A stretch of 5,817 bases of DNA from Victivallales bacterium (GCA_017538465.1 JAFYIW010000204.1:1-5817), one strand, 5' to 3'. Shown: positions 1 through 5,817, counted from the first letter of the stretch. Notes: generated by a model from the letters alone, not told the origin. Translations and numbers: made by a program.

Positions 1-232
1 CCACCGCCTTGCCCGCCGAAGAGCCGTTGGAATTGTAGAAGTAGGTCGTGTTGCCGCTCGTCGTCGCCTTGCCCGCCGAAGAGCCGTTCGCATTGTAGAA
101 ATAGGTCGTATTGCCGCTCGTCGTGGACTTGCCGGACGACGAGCCATTGGCGTTGTAGAAGTAGGTCGTGTTGCCATTCGTCGTCGATTTGCCGGACGAC
201 GAGCCATTGGAGTTGTAGTAATTGGTATTATC
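1..232 (-). repeat. in-frame 60-bp tandem repeat array
   Basis: The sequence repeats with an exact 60-bp period, nearly four units visible and continuing off the left edge. By hand count, 1-60 and 61-120 differ at 7 positions, and 61-120 and 121-180 at 12. Units fall into two types: the two nearest the start codon encode SSSGKS and the two further in encode SSAGKA, which suggests stepwise duplication. Many differences are synonymous or exchange Ser for Ala, so the protein pattern is kept. The leftmost unit reads GKAV where the others read GK(A/S)T, so the array may change or end just outside the window. Confidence 0.95.
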
Positions 233-289
233 CGCCCAGCACACACCAATCCCCACCATCAGTGCGCAAAAGAAACCAAGACTTTTCAT
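1..289 (-). CDS. secreted 20-residue tandem-repeat protein, N-terminal part
   Basis: The first 96 residues are visible; the 3' end lies beyond the left edge. Residues 1-19 are a typical Sec signal peptide: MKS, then a hydrophobic core, ending in C-W-A with likely signal peptidase I cleavage before D20. The rest is entirely tandem 20-residue repeats, at 20-39, 40-59, 60-79 and from 80 on, of the pattern NTTYFYNxNGSS(S/A)GK(S/A)TT(S/N)G. The start at 289 is chosen because AGGAGG then sits 5 nt upstream; an ATG at 292 would leave only 2 nt. The repeat resembles Tyr-rich 'YD..GR..G.ATTSG.TT' repeats I recall in hypothetical secreted proteins of other bacteria. Its aromatic cluster, NG turn and GK also recall, only by analogy, the 20-residue beta-hairpin repeats of cell-wall or glucan-binding proteins. 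Function is unknown; surface or matrix binding is an inference from export and position beside polysaccharide genes. Confidence 0.85.
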   Translation of the reverse strand, partial: MKSLGFFCALMVGIGVCWADNTNYYNSNGSSSGKSTTNGNTTYFYNANGSSSGKSTTSGNTTYFYNANGSSAGKATTSGNTTYFYNSNGSSAGKAV

Positions 290-294
290 CATGA

Positions 295-300
295 CCTCCT
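295..300 (-). promoter_or_regulatory. Shine-Dalgarno AGGAGG of the repeat protein
   Basis: A perfect AGGAGG on the minus strand lies 5 nt before the ATG at 289 and 2 nt before an in-frame ATG at 292. Spacing favours the 289 start. Such a full-consensus site suggests efficient translation. Confidence 0.85.
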
Positions 301-378
301 GAGATGCAAGCCCCGCAAGCAGTCACCGCTGCGAGATATGAGATATGGCGTTTCCTGGCCAGTTCGTTCAGCCCAGGC

Positions 379-395
379 AACCGCTGAAAACCGCT
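379..395. repeat. AACCGCT direct repeat with 10-bp period upstream of the repeat protein
   Basis: AACCGCT occurs at 379-385 and again at 389-395, exactly one helical turn apart; a further ACCGCT is at 325-330. They lie in the 165-nt gap between the beta-helix gene and the repeat-protein gene, 90-106 nt before the ATG. The spacing would suit a regulator bound to one face of the helix. I see no convincing -35/-10 pair in this gap, so the regulatory role is speculative. Confidence 0.3.
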
Positions 396-409
396 CACGC
401 GCCACCGGA

Positions 410-444
410 GCGCAAGAGGAACCATGAGTCATGTCCTCTTGCGC
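410..444 (-). terminator. perfect 11-bp hairpin after the beta-helix gene, possible terminator or mRNA-stability element
   Basis: Bases 410-420 and 434-444 are exact inverted complements (GCGCAAGAGGA and TCCTCTTGCGC), separated by 13 nt that can add a smaller CATG/CATG stem. The hairpin starts 14 nt after the beta-helix stop codon. No T-run follows on the minus strand, nor any A-run before it that would serve the plus strand, so it is not a canonical intrinsic terminator. It could protect the mRNA 3' end or reduce read-through into the repeat-protein gene. Confidence 0.5.
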
Positions 445-457
445 CATTCGCCGTCGC

Positions 458-1786
458 TTACTTCACGGCCTGAGCACCGACGCCTTCCACCGCGCCGAAG
501 AACTTCAGCACGTTGTCGGCGGGATAGCGGTTGCAGTACATCGAGACCTTGGTCTCGATCGTCCCAAGCTGGTTCATGCCAAAAGCGCTACGGAACTCAT
601 TCACGGGGGAGTTCGGGTCGTAGTCGGTCGTCTCGGAGTAGCTGGCCGCCAGGAAAGCCGCCAGATACGTCTCGTCAATCACGCCCTTGAAGAGCGCGGG
701 GTCGGTGAGGGACTCGTTGTCCTCCAGGCTCTCGATGCCGGTGCAGTCTTCGAAGTCCTCCCAGGCGTCGTCGATGACAAAGAAGGGCTTGATGTTCGGG
801 CTGATGGTGATGGCGGCATCGCCTTTCTTGTTCAGGAAGAAGATGTTGTTGTCCAGTTCAACGGACTTGGTCTTGTCGTCGCCTTTGGTGTTGTCGAAGC
901 CATAGAGCACGCTGAGACCGATGATGTTGTGGTGGATGCTGGAGTTGATGTTGGCATTGGCGCGCACCCCGAAGCCCATGTCGGTCATTTCGGAGGTGCG
1001 GCTCCAGGTGAAGAGGACGGTGTTGTAGGCGAACTCGAAGTTCACCTTGCCTTTCTGGGCATTGGCACTGAGCACGTCGCACGCCTGCATGCGGCTGTTG
1101 ATGAAGACGTTGTTCAGAATCTTCACATCGCCTTCGAAATGATTGATCTGGATGGCGTAGTTGGAGGCGTTCAGGAAGACGCAGTTCTGGATGGTGAGGT
1201 TGCCGCCGGTCTTGCCCTTCATCTCGGCCGAGTTGATGGAGGGATTCTCGGTGTTGCCCTTCGCGGGCGGCTCCAACCACATTCCGGTCTCCACGCCTTC
1301 CGGCTTGCCCTTGGTGGCGTGGTAGCTGTTCGCGTCGCCGTGGTCGATGTAGAGGCCATCGATCAGCGTGGTCATCCCCTTGATTTTCTCGGCATCATTG
1401 GCGGAGGCCCACATCTTGAAGCCGACGGTACCGATGTCCATCGCGGGCTTGGTCGCGTTCATCGCGTTGGTGGGCTTGAGCATGGTGACATACTTGGCAA
1501 TGTCGCGCTCGCTGAAATCATCGGAGTAGCCGCCGATGATGGAGACGGGCTTGTCAATCAGAATCCAGCCGCAGGAGGTCTTGCCATTGTAGTTGCCCTG
1601 CGCCACGTGAATCACGTCGCCAGGCGCGGCCTTCTCCAGCGCACTCCAGATGGCCTTCAGTGGGGCTTCGGGGGTGGTGCCCTCGTTCTTCTTCTTGCCG
1701 ACGTTGGCAGAGACATACCAGTCGGTGGCGCTGACCATCATCAGGCTGGCCAGCAAAGCAAAAACGGTGAGGATTCTACGAGTCAT
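458..1786 (-). CDS. secreted right-handed parallel beta-helix protein
   Basis: The product is 442 residues. Residues 1-20 form a signal peptide (MTRR, hydrophobic core, VSA before T21). Residues 22-66 carry the familiar opening of DUF1565/pectate-lyase-like beta-helix proteins: WYVS, GTTPEAPLKAI, then PGDVIHVAQGNY. A GGYS..F..RD stretch follows at 85-95. Residues about 139-325 show repeated coil turns with Asn-ladder positions (QNCVF, NNVF, YNTV, HNII, NNIF at about 200, 225, 254, 286 and 313). The last ~115 residues are not visibly helical, start acidic, and end in a segment I do not recognise. The start at 1786 is set by AAGGAG 5 nt upstream and by the signal peptide; an in-frame ATG at 1825 would translate through that ribosome site. 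The fold is used by polysaccharide lyases, epimerases and structural proteins. I see no diagnostic catalytic residues, so enzyme activity is open; action on the locus's glycan is an inference. Confidence 0.88.
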   Translation of the reverse strand: MTRRILTVFALLASLMMVSATDWYVSANVGKKKNEGTTPEAPLKAIWSALEKAAPGDVIHVAQGNYNGKTSCGWILIDKPVSIIGGYSDDFSERDIAKYVTMLKPTNAMNATKPAMDIGTVGFKMWASANDAEKIKGMTTLIDGLYIDHGDANSYHATKGKPEGVETGMWLEPPAKGNTENPSINSAEMKGKTGGNLTIQNCVFLNASNYAIQINHFEGDVKILNNVFINSRMQACDVLSANAQKGKVNFEFAYNTVLFTWSRTSEMTDMGFGVRANANINSSIHHNIIGLSVLYGFDNTKGDDKTKSVELDNNIFFLNKKGDAAITISPNIKPFFVIDDAWEDFEDCTGIESLEDNESLTDPALFKGVIDETYLAAFLAASYSETTDYDPNSPVNEFRSAFGMNQLGTIETKVSMYCNRYPADNVLKFFGAVEGVGAQAVK

Positions 1787-1845
1787 GTTTTCTCCTTCGG
1801 TTAATGTGTGGTGAACGAACCCCAAAAACGGAATGGTTGTGCTTT

Positions 1846-1854
1846 AACATAGCA
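1846..1854 (-). promoter_or_regulatory. possible extended -10 promoter for the beta-helix gene
   Basis: The minus strand reads TGCTATGTT, matching the extended -10 form TGnTATnnT, about 60 nt before the ATG at 1786. It would place the transcription start near 1839 with a leader of about 53 nt. The -35 region is poor (GAAGTA at 17-nt spacing), as extended -10 promoters can tolerate. The element lies inside a small inverted repeat, GTGCT/AGCAC at 1839-1843 and 1851-1855. Support is by pattern only. Confidence 0.3.
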
Positions 1855-1895
1855 CTTGGCAGGACTTTTACTTCCCAGGCCCATGTAAAATACGC

Positions 1896-1922
1896 AAAAA
1901 AAGAATGGGTTTTCCAATATTC
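1896..1922 (-). terminator. possible intrinsic terminator after the phosphodiesterase gene
   Basis: About 29 nt after the stop codon at 1951, the minus strand has GAATATTGG-AAAA-CCCATTC followed directly by seven Ts. The stem pairs GAAT with ATTC and GG with CC around a small internal loop, so it is weak, but the order (stem, then T-run) and the position at the end of a tightly spaced gene series fit termination. Confidence 0.4.
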
Positions 1923-1950
1923 TACCAAACAAATAGAAACAATATAGCAA

Positions 1951-3111
1951 TTAGAGAATCGATTTCGGGAGGCGTTGCCGCATCAGCCGAAAATAGTCTG
2001 AAACATGCTGGACCTCCGGCGGGATTTCCACATTGGCGAGAATCGCCGCATACGAGTCCTTGTCCGCCGGCGCATAGCCGTGCATTCCCGGCAGCGCCTC
2101 CAGTCCCATGTCGGAGGGGACGATCTGCACGCCAGGGTCCATCAGGAAGATTGCTCCGCCGAAATAGCGATCTTCGCGGTAAATCCCATAGTGCTTTTCC
2201 TCCTCTGCAGAGAGCCAGTGTCCACAGGTCTCAAACGGCTTGAGCGCAGCCCTGATGGTCGCCTCCGCATTGGGCTTCAGGAAATCCACGCGGAACATCG
2301 TCGAGTCGTAGCATGCACCATAGTCCCTCCCGAAGACCAGCCCCGTCGCCTCGACCGCCGTTTTCAAATCGACGGTGCGCATCAGCGGAGTCATCCCGTG
2401 GTCGGAGAAGACCGTCAGCCGCGGGGTCTTGCCAGCCTTGCGACAGTCTTCCAAAAGCCCCTCGATTTCCCGGCGGTACCATTCGAGCTTCTCGCGCACC
2501 GGCGCCGAGCGTGGATCCGGCGACTGGTGCAGCACGGCGTCCAGTCCGGCGGTGTAGATGAAGAGGAACTCGGCTCCCTTCGCCAGTGCCGCCCGGGCCT
2601 CCGCGAAGTTCCGCCGGTCACTCAGTCGCCAGTCGGAGATGTGGAAATGTCGGCCGCTGCGATTCAGCAGATCACACAGATTCTCGACCCCGTCCATTCC
2701 CCCGGCCACAAAGAGGTCTTTCTTTTCGCAATAGTCCATTAGTGGCAGACGGTCAAATGGCATGCGGTAGAGTTGGAAATAGCCGGTGAACCCGCGCAGC
2801 CTCCCGATCAGCCACGAAAGCCAGTGGCGGATTCGGCCACGATTCCAGAGCGACGCCGGCCGGAGCAGCGGCCCCAGCCACCGCATCCACCGGAAAGGCG
2901 ACTGCGTCGGCGCAAAGCGGAAGAGACCAAGGTGCTTATGTATCGATGGCGGCTGACCGGACAGAATCGTCGGGATGGCCGTGCTGGAATATCCGAACTG
3001 CATCCCGATACGCCGCCGATACGGCAACAGGTCCTTCAGGAAGTCGTTCGCCTCGACCACCTCCCAGCCCAGCGCATCCGCAAACAGAAAGATTTCCACT
3101 GCCTCTGACAT
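1951..3111 (-). CDS. alkaline-phosphatase-superfamily phosphodiesterase (type I phosphodiesterase/nucleotide pyrophosphatase family)
   Basis: This 386-residue protein carries the metal-centre motifs of the family: D12 in FADALGW; a nucleophile Ser at 42 or 43 in GYSSTAIPTILSG followed by PPSIHKH; D191 and H195 in YTAGLDAVLH; D237 and H238 in FSDHGM; and H344 in MHGY. The set looks complete, so the enzyme is probably active on a phosphomonoester or diester. There is no signal peptide or spanning helix, so it should be cytoplasmic. Residues 65-121 hold 11 Arg, 5 Trp and one acidic residue, and might contact membrane lipid. The start is 3 nt after the upstream TAG, with AGGAGGG at ideal spacing. 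Placement behind a glycan polymerase/ligase suggests a role on a nucleotide-sugar, lipid-diphosphate or phosphorylated glycan; the substrate cannot be read from the sequence. Confidence 0.85.
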   Translation of the reverse strand: MSEAVEIFLFADALGWEVVEANDFLKDLLPYRRRIGMQFGYSSTAIPTILSGQPPSIHKHLGLFRFAPTQSPFRWMRWLGPLLRPASLWNRGRIRHWLSWLIGRLRGFTGYFQLYRMPFDRLPLMDYCEKKDLFVAGGMDGVENLCDLLNRSGRHFHISDWRLSDRRNFAEARAALAKGAEFLFIYTAGLDAVLHQSPDPRSAPVREKLEWYRREIEGLLEDCRKAGKTPRLTVFSDHGMTPLMRTVDLKTAVEATGLVFGRDYGACYDSTMFRVDFLKPNAEATIRAALKPFETCGHWLSAEEEKHYGIYREDRYFGGAIFLMDPGVQIVPSDMGLEALPGMHGYAPADKDSYAAILANVEIPPEVQHVSDYFRLMRQRLPKSIL

Positions 3112-3114
3112 CCG

Positions 3115-4650
3115 CTAGCCCTCCTGTCCGGCAGAAGACGGTCCAGAATTGCCGCCAGAGACACTTCCTGTAGGCAAACTCTCCTCGTTCTCCCGCTTCT
3201 CCTGCTGAAGCAATTCTCTCCAATGGGTGTTCAAATAACTGAGCACCGCAAAGAAGATCAACAGCCAGGTGAAATTGAGCTGCTGCTTCAGCACCCATTC
3301 CAGCGCCGACTGAAGGTACACTGAAATCAGCCCGCCGAACAGTCCAGCCGGCAGATAAAAGTACTGGGACCGTCGGAGTCGCCACATCAGCTTCAGACAT
3401 ACCCATAGGTAATAGCCGAACCAGAGCAGCATCGCGACCAGGCAGGGGATTCCGCACTCCGCGGCCACCAGCAGGTAGATCGTCTCCACAATGCCGCCCA
3501 TCCGTGTGTCTTCATTGTAGGAATAAGGCGGTTTCATCTTGAGATTCCAGTTGTTGAGCCCCACGCCGTTCCAGGGTTTGTCCTCAATCATGTTCATCGC
3601 CGTCTTGGCCAGGGTGACTCGGGTTTCCCACGACTTCTGCGGCGCAGAGTCGAATCGATAGAAGAGCCTTGGCGCCAGATACAGCATTGCGACCGCTCCC
3701 AGGACCGCCAGGATGATCAGCCCGTCGATCTTGCGCGGGAAAAATGCCAGCGTCAGCGAGGCCATGACGGTCAACAGTGCGCCGAGCGGAAAACAGGCCG
3801 CCGCACCGCGGGAATAGCTGCGGAAAACCGCAAAGGCGGCCAGGCCACAGACCAGCAGCGCAAGCCAGCCACGCATCGGAGGATTGGTTTTGTGGTTGAG
3901 GAAGCGGGAAAGGAAGAGCGTCGCCAGCGTCTCCATAAACATCGCCATGCTGTTCCAGTGCGGAAAGAATCCCACCGCCTGATAGCGGCCATAGACATGT
4001 TGCTGGACCACAAACAAGAAATTGACAGCTACCAGCACTCCGGCGCCATACAGCAGAACCGCGAAATCTCCATGGCTGTATTCCAAATAGGCATAGACCG
4101 CCAGGAACACCAGATAAACCATCATCATCCGCCAGAGCTCAAACCAGCTGAAGAGCAGATTGTCGGCATTGACCAAGGACGGCAGGCAAAGCAGAAAGTA
4201 GATCAGATAGAAGATGCAGCCCAAGTCTGGAACCAGGGGGATTCGACCTTTGAGCAGGAAAATCAACAATAGCACAAGTCCCGCAGTCAGGTGGATCAGC
4301 GAGATTTCCATGCCGCGGCTGGTGCCGGTATAAAACGCCTGCGAAAAGAAGTTGATAGACGTGACCTGGTAAACCGCAGTCGGCAACAACAGGCCTGCCA
4401 GCACCACCCAGCGGATCCAACGAGGCATCAACAACAGCGCCATCACGGCGGGAAACAGCAGCAAAACCGCCCCTCCGAACAGCATGTATTTGATCCCCGA
4501 GACGGAATTGATCGCGCCGGCACACACGAAAAGCACCGGAAGCAACACCGCCGCCACAAGCACATTATGAAGCACTCGCGGGTCTGCCATCACCAGCAGT
4601 ACCAAGAGTAGGACACACAGCAGCGCAATCGCAAGAAACAGAAAGGTCAT
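3115..4650 (-). CDS. O-antigen ligase/polymerase-like (Wzy_C, WaaL type) membrane protein
   Basis: The product has 511 residues and about 12-14 hydrophobic segments, the first at 2-22, with a long hydrophilic loop at about 328-388, as in the O-antigen ligase superfamily. Family motifs are visible: R222...G..PHWNSMAMF (about 222-238), the RSYSRGAAA motif with R281, and R344...P359..GVGLNNW before the loop end. The next motif, normally HN..YL.....E.G, reads ETIYLLVAAECG (389-400), so the usual His is Glu. A hydrophilic Ser/Gly/Glu-rich tail (about 482-511) follows the last membrane segment. The family moves lipid-linked glycans between acceptors or polymerises them on the periplasmic side of the inner membrane; polymerase and ligase cannot be told apart here. 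The start is 24 nt after the SLBB gene's stop. Its ribosome site is weak (GGGG about 8 nt upstream), so coupling to the gene before it is plausible. Confidence 0.87.
   Translation of the reverse strand: MTFLFLAIALLCVLLLVLLVMADPRVLHNVLVAAVLLPVLFVCAGAINSVSGIKYMLFGGAVLLLFPAVMALLLMPRWIRWVVLAGLLLPTAVYQVTSINFFSQAFYTGTSRGMEISLIHLTAGLVLLLIFLLKGRIPLVPDLGCIFYLIYFLLCLPSLVNADNLLFSWFELWRMMMVYLVFLAVYAYLEYSHGDFAVLLYGAGVLVAVNFLFVVQQHVYGRYQAVGFFPHWNSMAMFMETLATLFLSRFLNHKTNPPMRGWLALLVCGLAAFAVFRSYSRGAAACFPLGALLTVMASLTLAFFPRKIDGLIILAVLGAVAMLYLAPRLFYRFDSAPQKSWETRVTLAKTAMNMIEDKPWNGVGLNNWNLKMKPPYSYNEDTRMGGIVETIYLLVAAECGIPCLVAMLLWFGYYLWVCLKLMWRLRRSQYFYLPAGLFGGLISVYLQSALEWVLKQQLNFTWLLIFFAVLSYLNTHWRELLQQEKRENEESLPTGSVSGGNSGPSSAGQEG
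3119..3125 (-). promoter_or_regulatory. Shine-Dalgarno AGGAGGG embedded in the ligase-like gene's last codons
   Basis: AGGAGGG lies 7 nt before the phosphodiesterase ATG at 3111 and overlaps the codons for the final Gln-Glu-Gly of the upstream protein, whose TAG is at 3115-3117. Ribosomes ending the first gene would finish on the start site of the second, which is the layout expected for translational coupling. Confidence 0.8.
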
Positions 4651-4674
4651 GGCCGACGCCCCAGATTGAAACCG

Positions 4675-5721
4675 CTAGTACAGGTATCTCCCGCCACGGA
4701 TCAGCTGAATTGTCGGCATCAGCTTGCGGACAAAGACATTGTATTCCGAGAGGTCATCCTTGGGCAGATAGACGATATCCCCCGCGAGAATGCGCACATT
4801 GCGTTTCTTCCCTTTGAGAATTCCACCCAAATCCACCTTGAACATCTGGGGATCGGCGAAGCCGCCGCGGATGATGATCGCATGGTCCCAGAAGGTCTCG
4901 TTGACCCAGCCGCAGGAGGCAAGCAACTCCAAAAGGCCCATGTTCTCGTTCCAGTTGCATCGCTGGGGACTCTGGACATCGCCGATGACATAGACCATGT
5001 TGTCGTCCTTCGCCGGGATATACACGTAATCGTTTTTCCGCAGGAGGACATTATGGAGAGGGTCGCCATGTTTGATGGCCCGGGTGAAGTTCACCGGCAT
5101 CACTTTTCCATCCCGGACAAGCAGGGAAGACTCCAGCACGGCGGCGTCCAGCCATTGACCATTATAGTTCCTTACCGAGGAGCCCCCCGCCAATGCATAG
5201 AGGTCCGCCAAGCGCATCCCGCTGCTGATGACGAACATGCCGGAATTGTTCACCGCGCCGGTGATGGTCGCGGTCTCCGAACGCACCGAATGCGTCATGA
5301 TGGTCACCCTGGGATTCACAATATACTCCCCAAGAAGCTTCTCCAGCTTCGCGTTCGCCTCGACCATCGTCAATCCGCCCACCTGAACCTGGCCGACCAG
5401 CCCCACGCCGATATAGCCGTCCGGGGTGACTACAATCTGGTTGTAGGAAAGATCCGGATTGTCATAGACCCGGATGTCCAAGACATCGCCGGCATTGATG
5501 GTGAAGACAATGTCCCTCTTTTCATACTGCTTCAGCACCTCCTGGAGCAGCTTGTCCTGTTCCTCTGGAGTGATTCCCGACACATCCATCAACGCCTCCG
5601 GAGCATCCTCCAGTTCCTGAATGCCATCGTAGTTGTAGGTCATGCGATGCAGATAGCACCCGGAAGTCAGGCACATCAACAGCGCCAGGAACATTCCCAT
5701 CGTCAGTCGAACATTCTGCAT
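4675..5721 (-). CDS. polysaccharide export outer-membrane lipoprotein (Wza-like, Poly_export + SLBB)
   Basis: This 348-residue protein begins with a lipoprotein signal (basic start, hydrophobic core, LTSGC), giving lipidation at C22. After an acidic linker (about 23-70), the Poly_export domain spans about 72-145, with AGDVLDIRVYDNPDLS, then V.TPDGYIGVGLVGQV and NPRVTI. Two SLBB domains follow, at about 148-235 (TITGAVNNSGMF, L..LYALAGG) and 241-320 (VYVIGDVQSP, LLELLASCGW), ending with AGDIVYLP. The last ~25 residues (NVFVRKLMPTIQLI) could form the amphipathic helix that builds the outer-membrane pore in Wza. Wza is of similar length (about 380 residues). The role is export of the glycan across the outer membrane as an oligomeric channel. 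The start has AGGGA 9 nt upstream. No Wzc-like kinase or copolymerase is in the window; it may lie further upstream. Confidence 0.92.
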   Translation of the reverse strand: MQNVRLTMGMFLALLMCLTSGCYLHRMTYNYDGIQELEDAPEALMDVSGITPEEQDKLLQEVLKQYEKRDIVFTINAGDVLDIRVYDNPDLSYNQIVVTPDGYIGVGLVGQVQVGGLTMVEANAKLEKLLGEYIVNPRVTIMTHSVRSETATITGAVNNSGMFVISSGMRLADLYALAGGSSVRNYNGQWLDAAVLESSLLVRDGKVMPVNFTRAIKHGDPLHNVLLRKNDYVYIPAKDDNMVYVIGDVQSPQRCNWNENMGLLELLASCGWVNETFWDHAIIIRGGFADPQMFKVDLGGILKGKKRNVRILAGDIVYLPKDDLSEYNVFVRKLMPTIQLIRGGRYLY

Positions 5722-5750
5722 GATTCGTTTTCCCTATGAATCCCAAAAAC

Positions 5751-5817
5751 TTAGCAACTCTTGACACGCCCCGAGAGAACGGTCATGATGGTCAGCCGCA
5801 CCTTGCCCTGAAGTTCC
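5751..5817 (-). CDS. 3' end of an unidentified upstream gene
   Basis: From the right edge the minus strand is open for 21 codons, reading ELQGKVRLTIMTVLSGRVKSC, then TAA at 5751-5753. Most third codon positions are G or C, as in the neighbouring genes, whereas the other open frame (to TAG at 5734) has an A/T-rich third position and an unlikely product. The tail vaguely recalls the 'T..VLSGRG' ends of bacterial sugar-phosphate transferases, which often sit in such loci, but 21 residues are too few to name it. It ends 29 nt before the export lipoprotein start, consistent with one operon. Confidence 0.55.
   Translation of the reverse strand, partial: ELQGKVRLTIMTVLSGRVKSC

Noticed and set aside
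1..240. CRISPR-like array
   Set aside because: The 60-bp units abut without spacers and keep an open reading frame of constant 20-residue repeats, so this is a coding tandem repeat.
431..1804. A long plus-strand open frame (457 codons) opposite the beta-helix gene
   Set aside because: It exists because the sense gene rarely uses the codons that would give stops in this antisense frame. Its product is a Val/Gly/Asp/His-rich string with no recognisable domain, while the minus frame has a signal peptide, ribosome site and family motifs.
1787..1825. Upstream in-frame ATG at 1825 as start of the beta-helix protein
   Set aside because: It would add 13 polar residues before the signal peptide and encode through the AAGGAG that serves the 1786 start.
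2005..2742. Plus-strand open frame opposite the phosphodiesterase gene
   Set aside because: It is antisense to the conserved metal-binding motifs, and its Arg/His-rich product shows no domain.
4666..5739. A long plus-strand open frame (357 codons) opposite the export lipoprotein gene
   Set aside because: Same codon-usage mirror effect; the product is His/Gln/Asp-rich without a known domain, and the minus strand encodes a clear Poly_export/SLBB protein.
5734..5817. Alternative open frame at the right edge ending in TAG at 5734-5736
   Set aside because: Its third codon positions are rich in A and T and its product looks random, unlike the frame that ends at 5751.

Overview
The window holds the end of a cell-surface polysaccharide locus and two adjoining genes for secreted proteins. 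Every gene I can support lies on the minus strand, so transcription runs from the right edge to the left. The DNA is GC-rich in the genes and clearly AT-richer in the 1787-1950 gap. Signal peptides, a Wza-type lipoprotein and a beta-helix protein point to a diderm (Gram-negative-type) bacterium. The style resembles exopolysaccharide loci of the Planctomycetes-Verrucomicrobia-Lentisphaerae group, but that placement is only a guess; no rRNA or marker gene is present.

Right part (5817 to 1951), a likely operon. A gene tail enters from the right edge and stops at 5751. It is followed by an outer-membrane polysaccharide export lipoprotein with Poly_export and SLBB domains (4675-5721). Next comes a multi-spanning O-antigen ligase/polymerase-like membrane protein (3115-4650), then a soluble alkaline-phosphatase-superfamily phosphodiesterase with a complete set of metal ligands (1951-3111). 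Spacers are 29, 24 and 3 nt. The last junction has its Shine-Dalgarno inside the final codons of the upstream gene, which suggests translational coupling. A weak hairpin plus T-tract (1896-1922) may end this unit.

Middle (1950 to 458). A 164-nt AT-rich gap carries the possible terminator and a possible extended -10 promoter. A secreted right-handed parallel beta-helix protein (458-1786) follows, with a clear signal peptide and AAGGAG ribosome site. Fourteen nt after its stop is a perfect 11-bp hairpin (410-444) without a T-tract.

Left part (about 300 to 1). A strong AGGAGG site starts a secreted protein that becomes an in-frame array of 20-residue (60-bp) repeats right after its signal peptide and runs off the left edge.

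How the genes may work together (inference): the polymerase/ligase builds or transfers a glycan, the SLBB lipoprotein exports it, and the coupled phosphodiesterase may act on a phosphorylated or lipid-linked intermediate at the inner membrane. The beta-helix and repeat proteins are candidate matrix or glycan-binding partners. Points that stand out are the repeat protein, an Arg/Trp-rich segment in the phosphodiesterase, and a Glu at the usual His position of the ligase motif.
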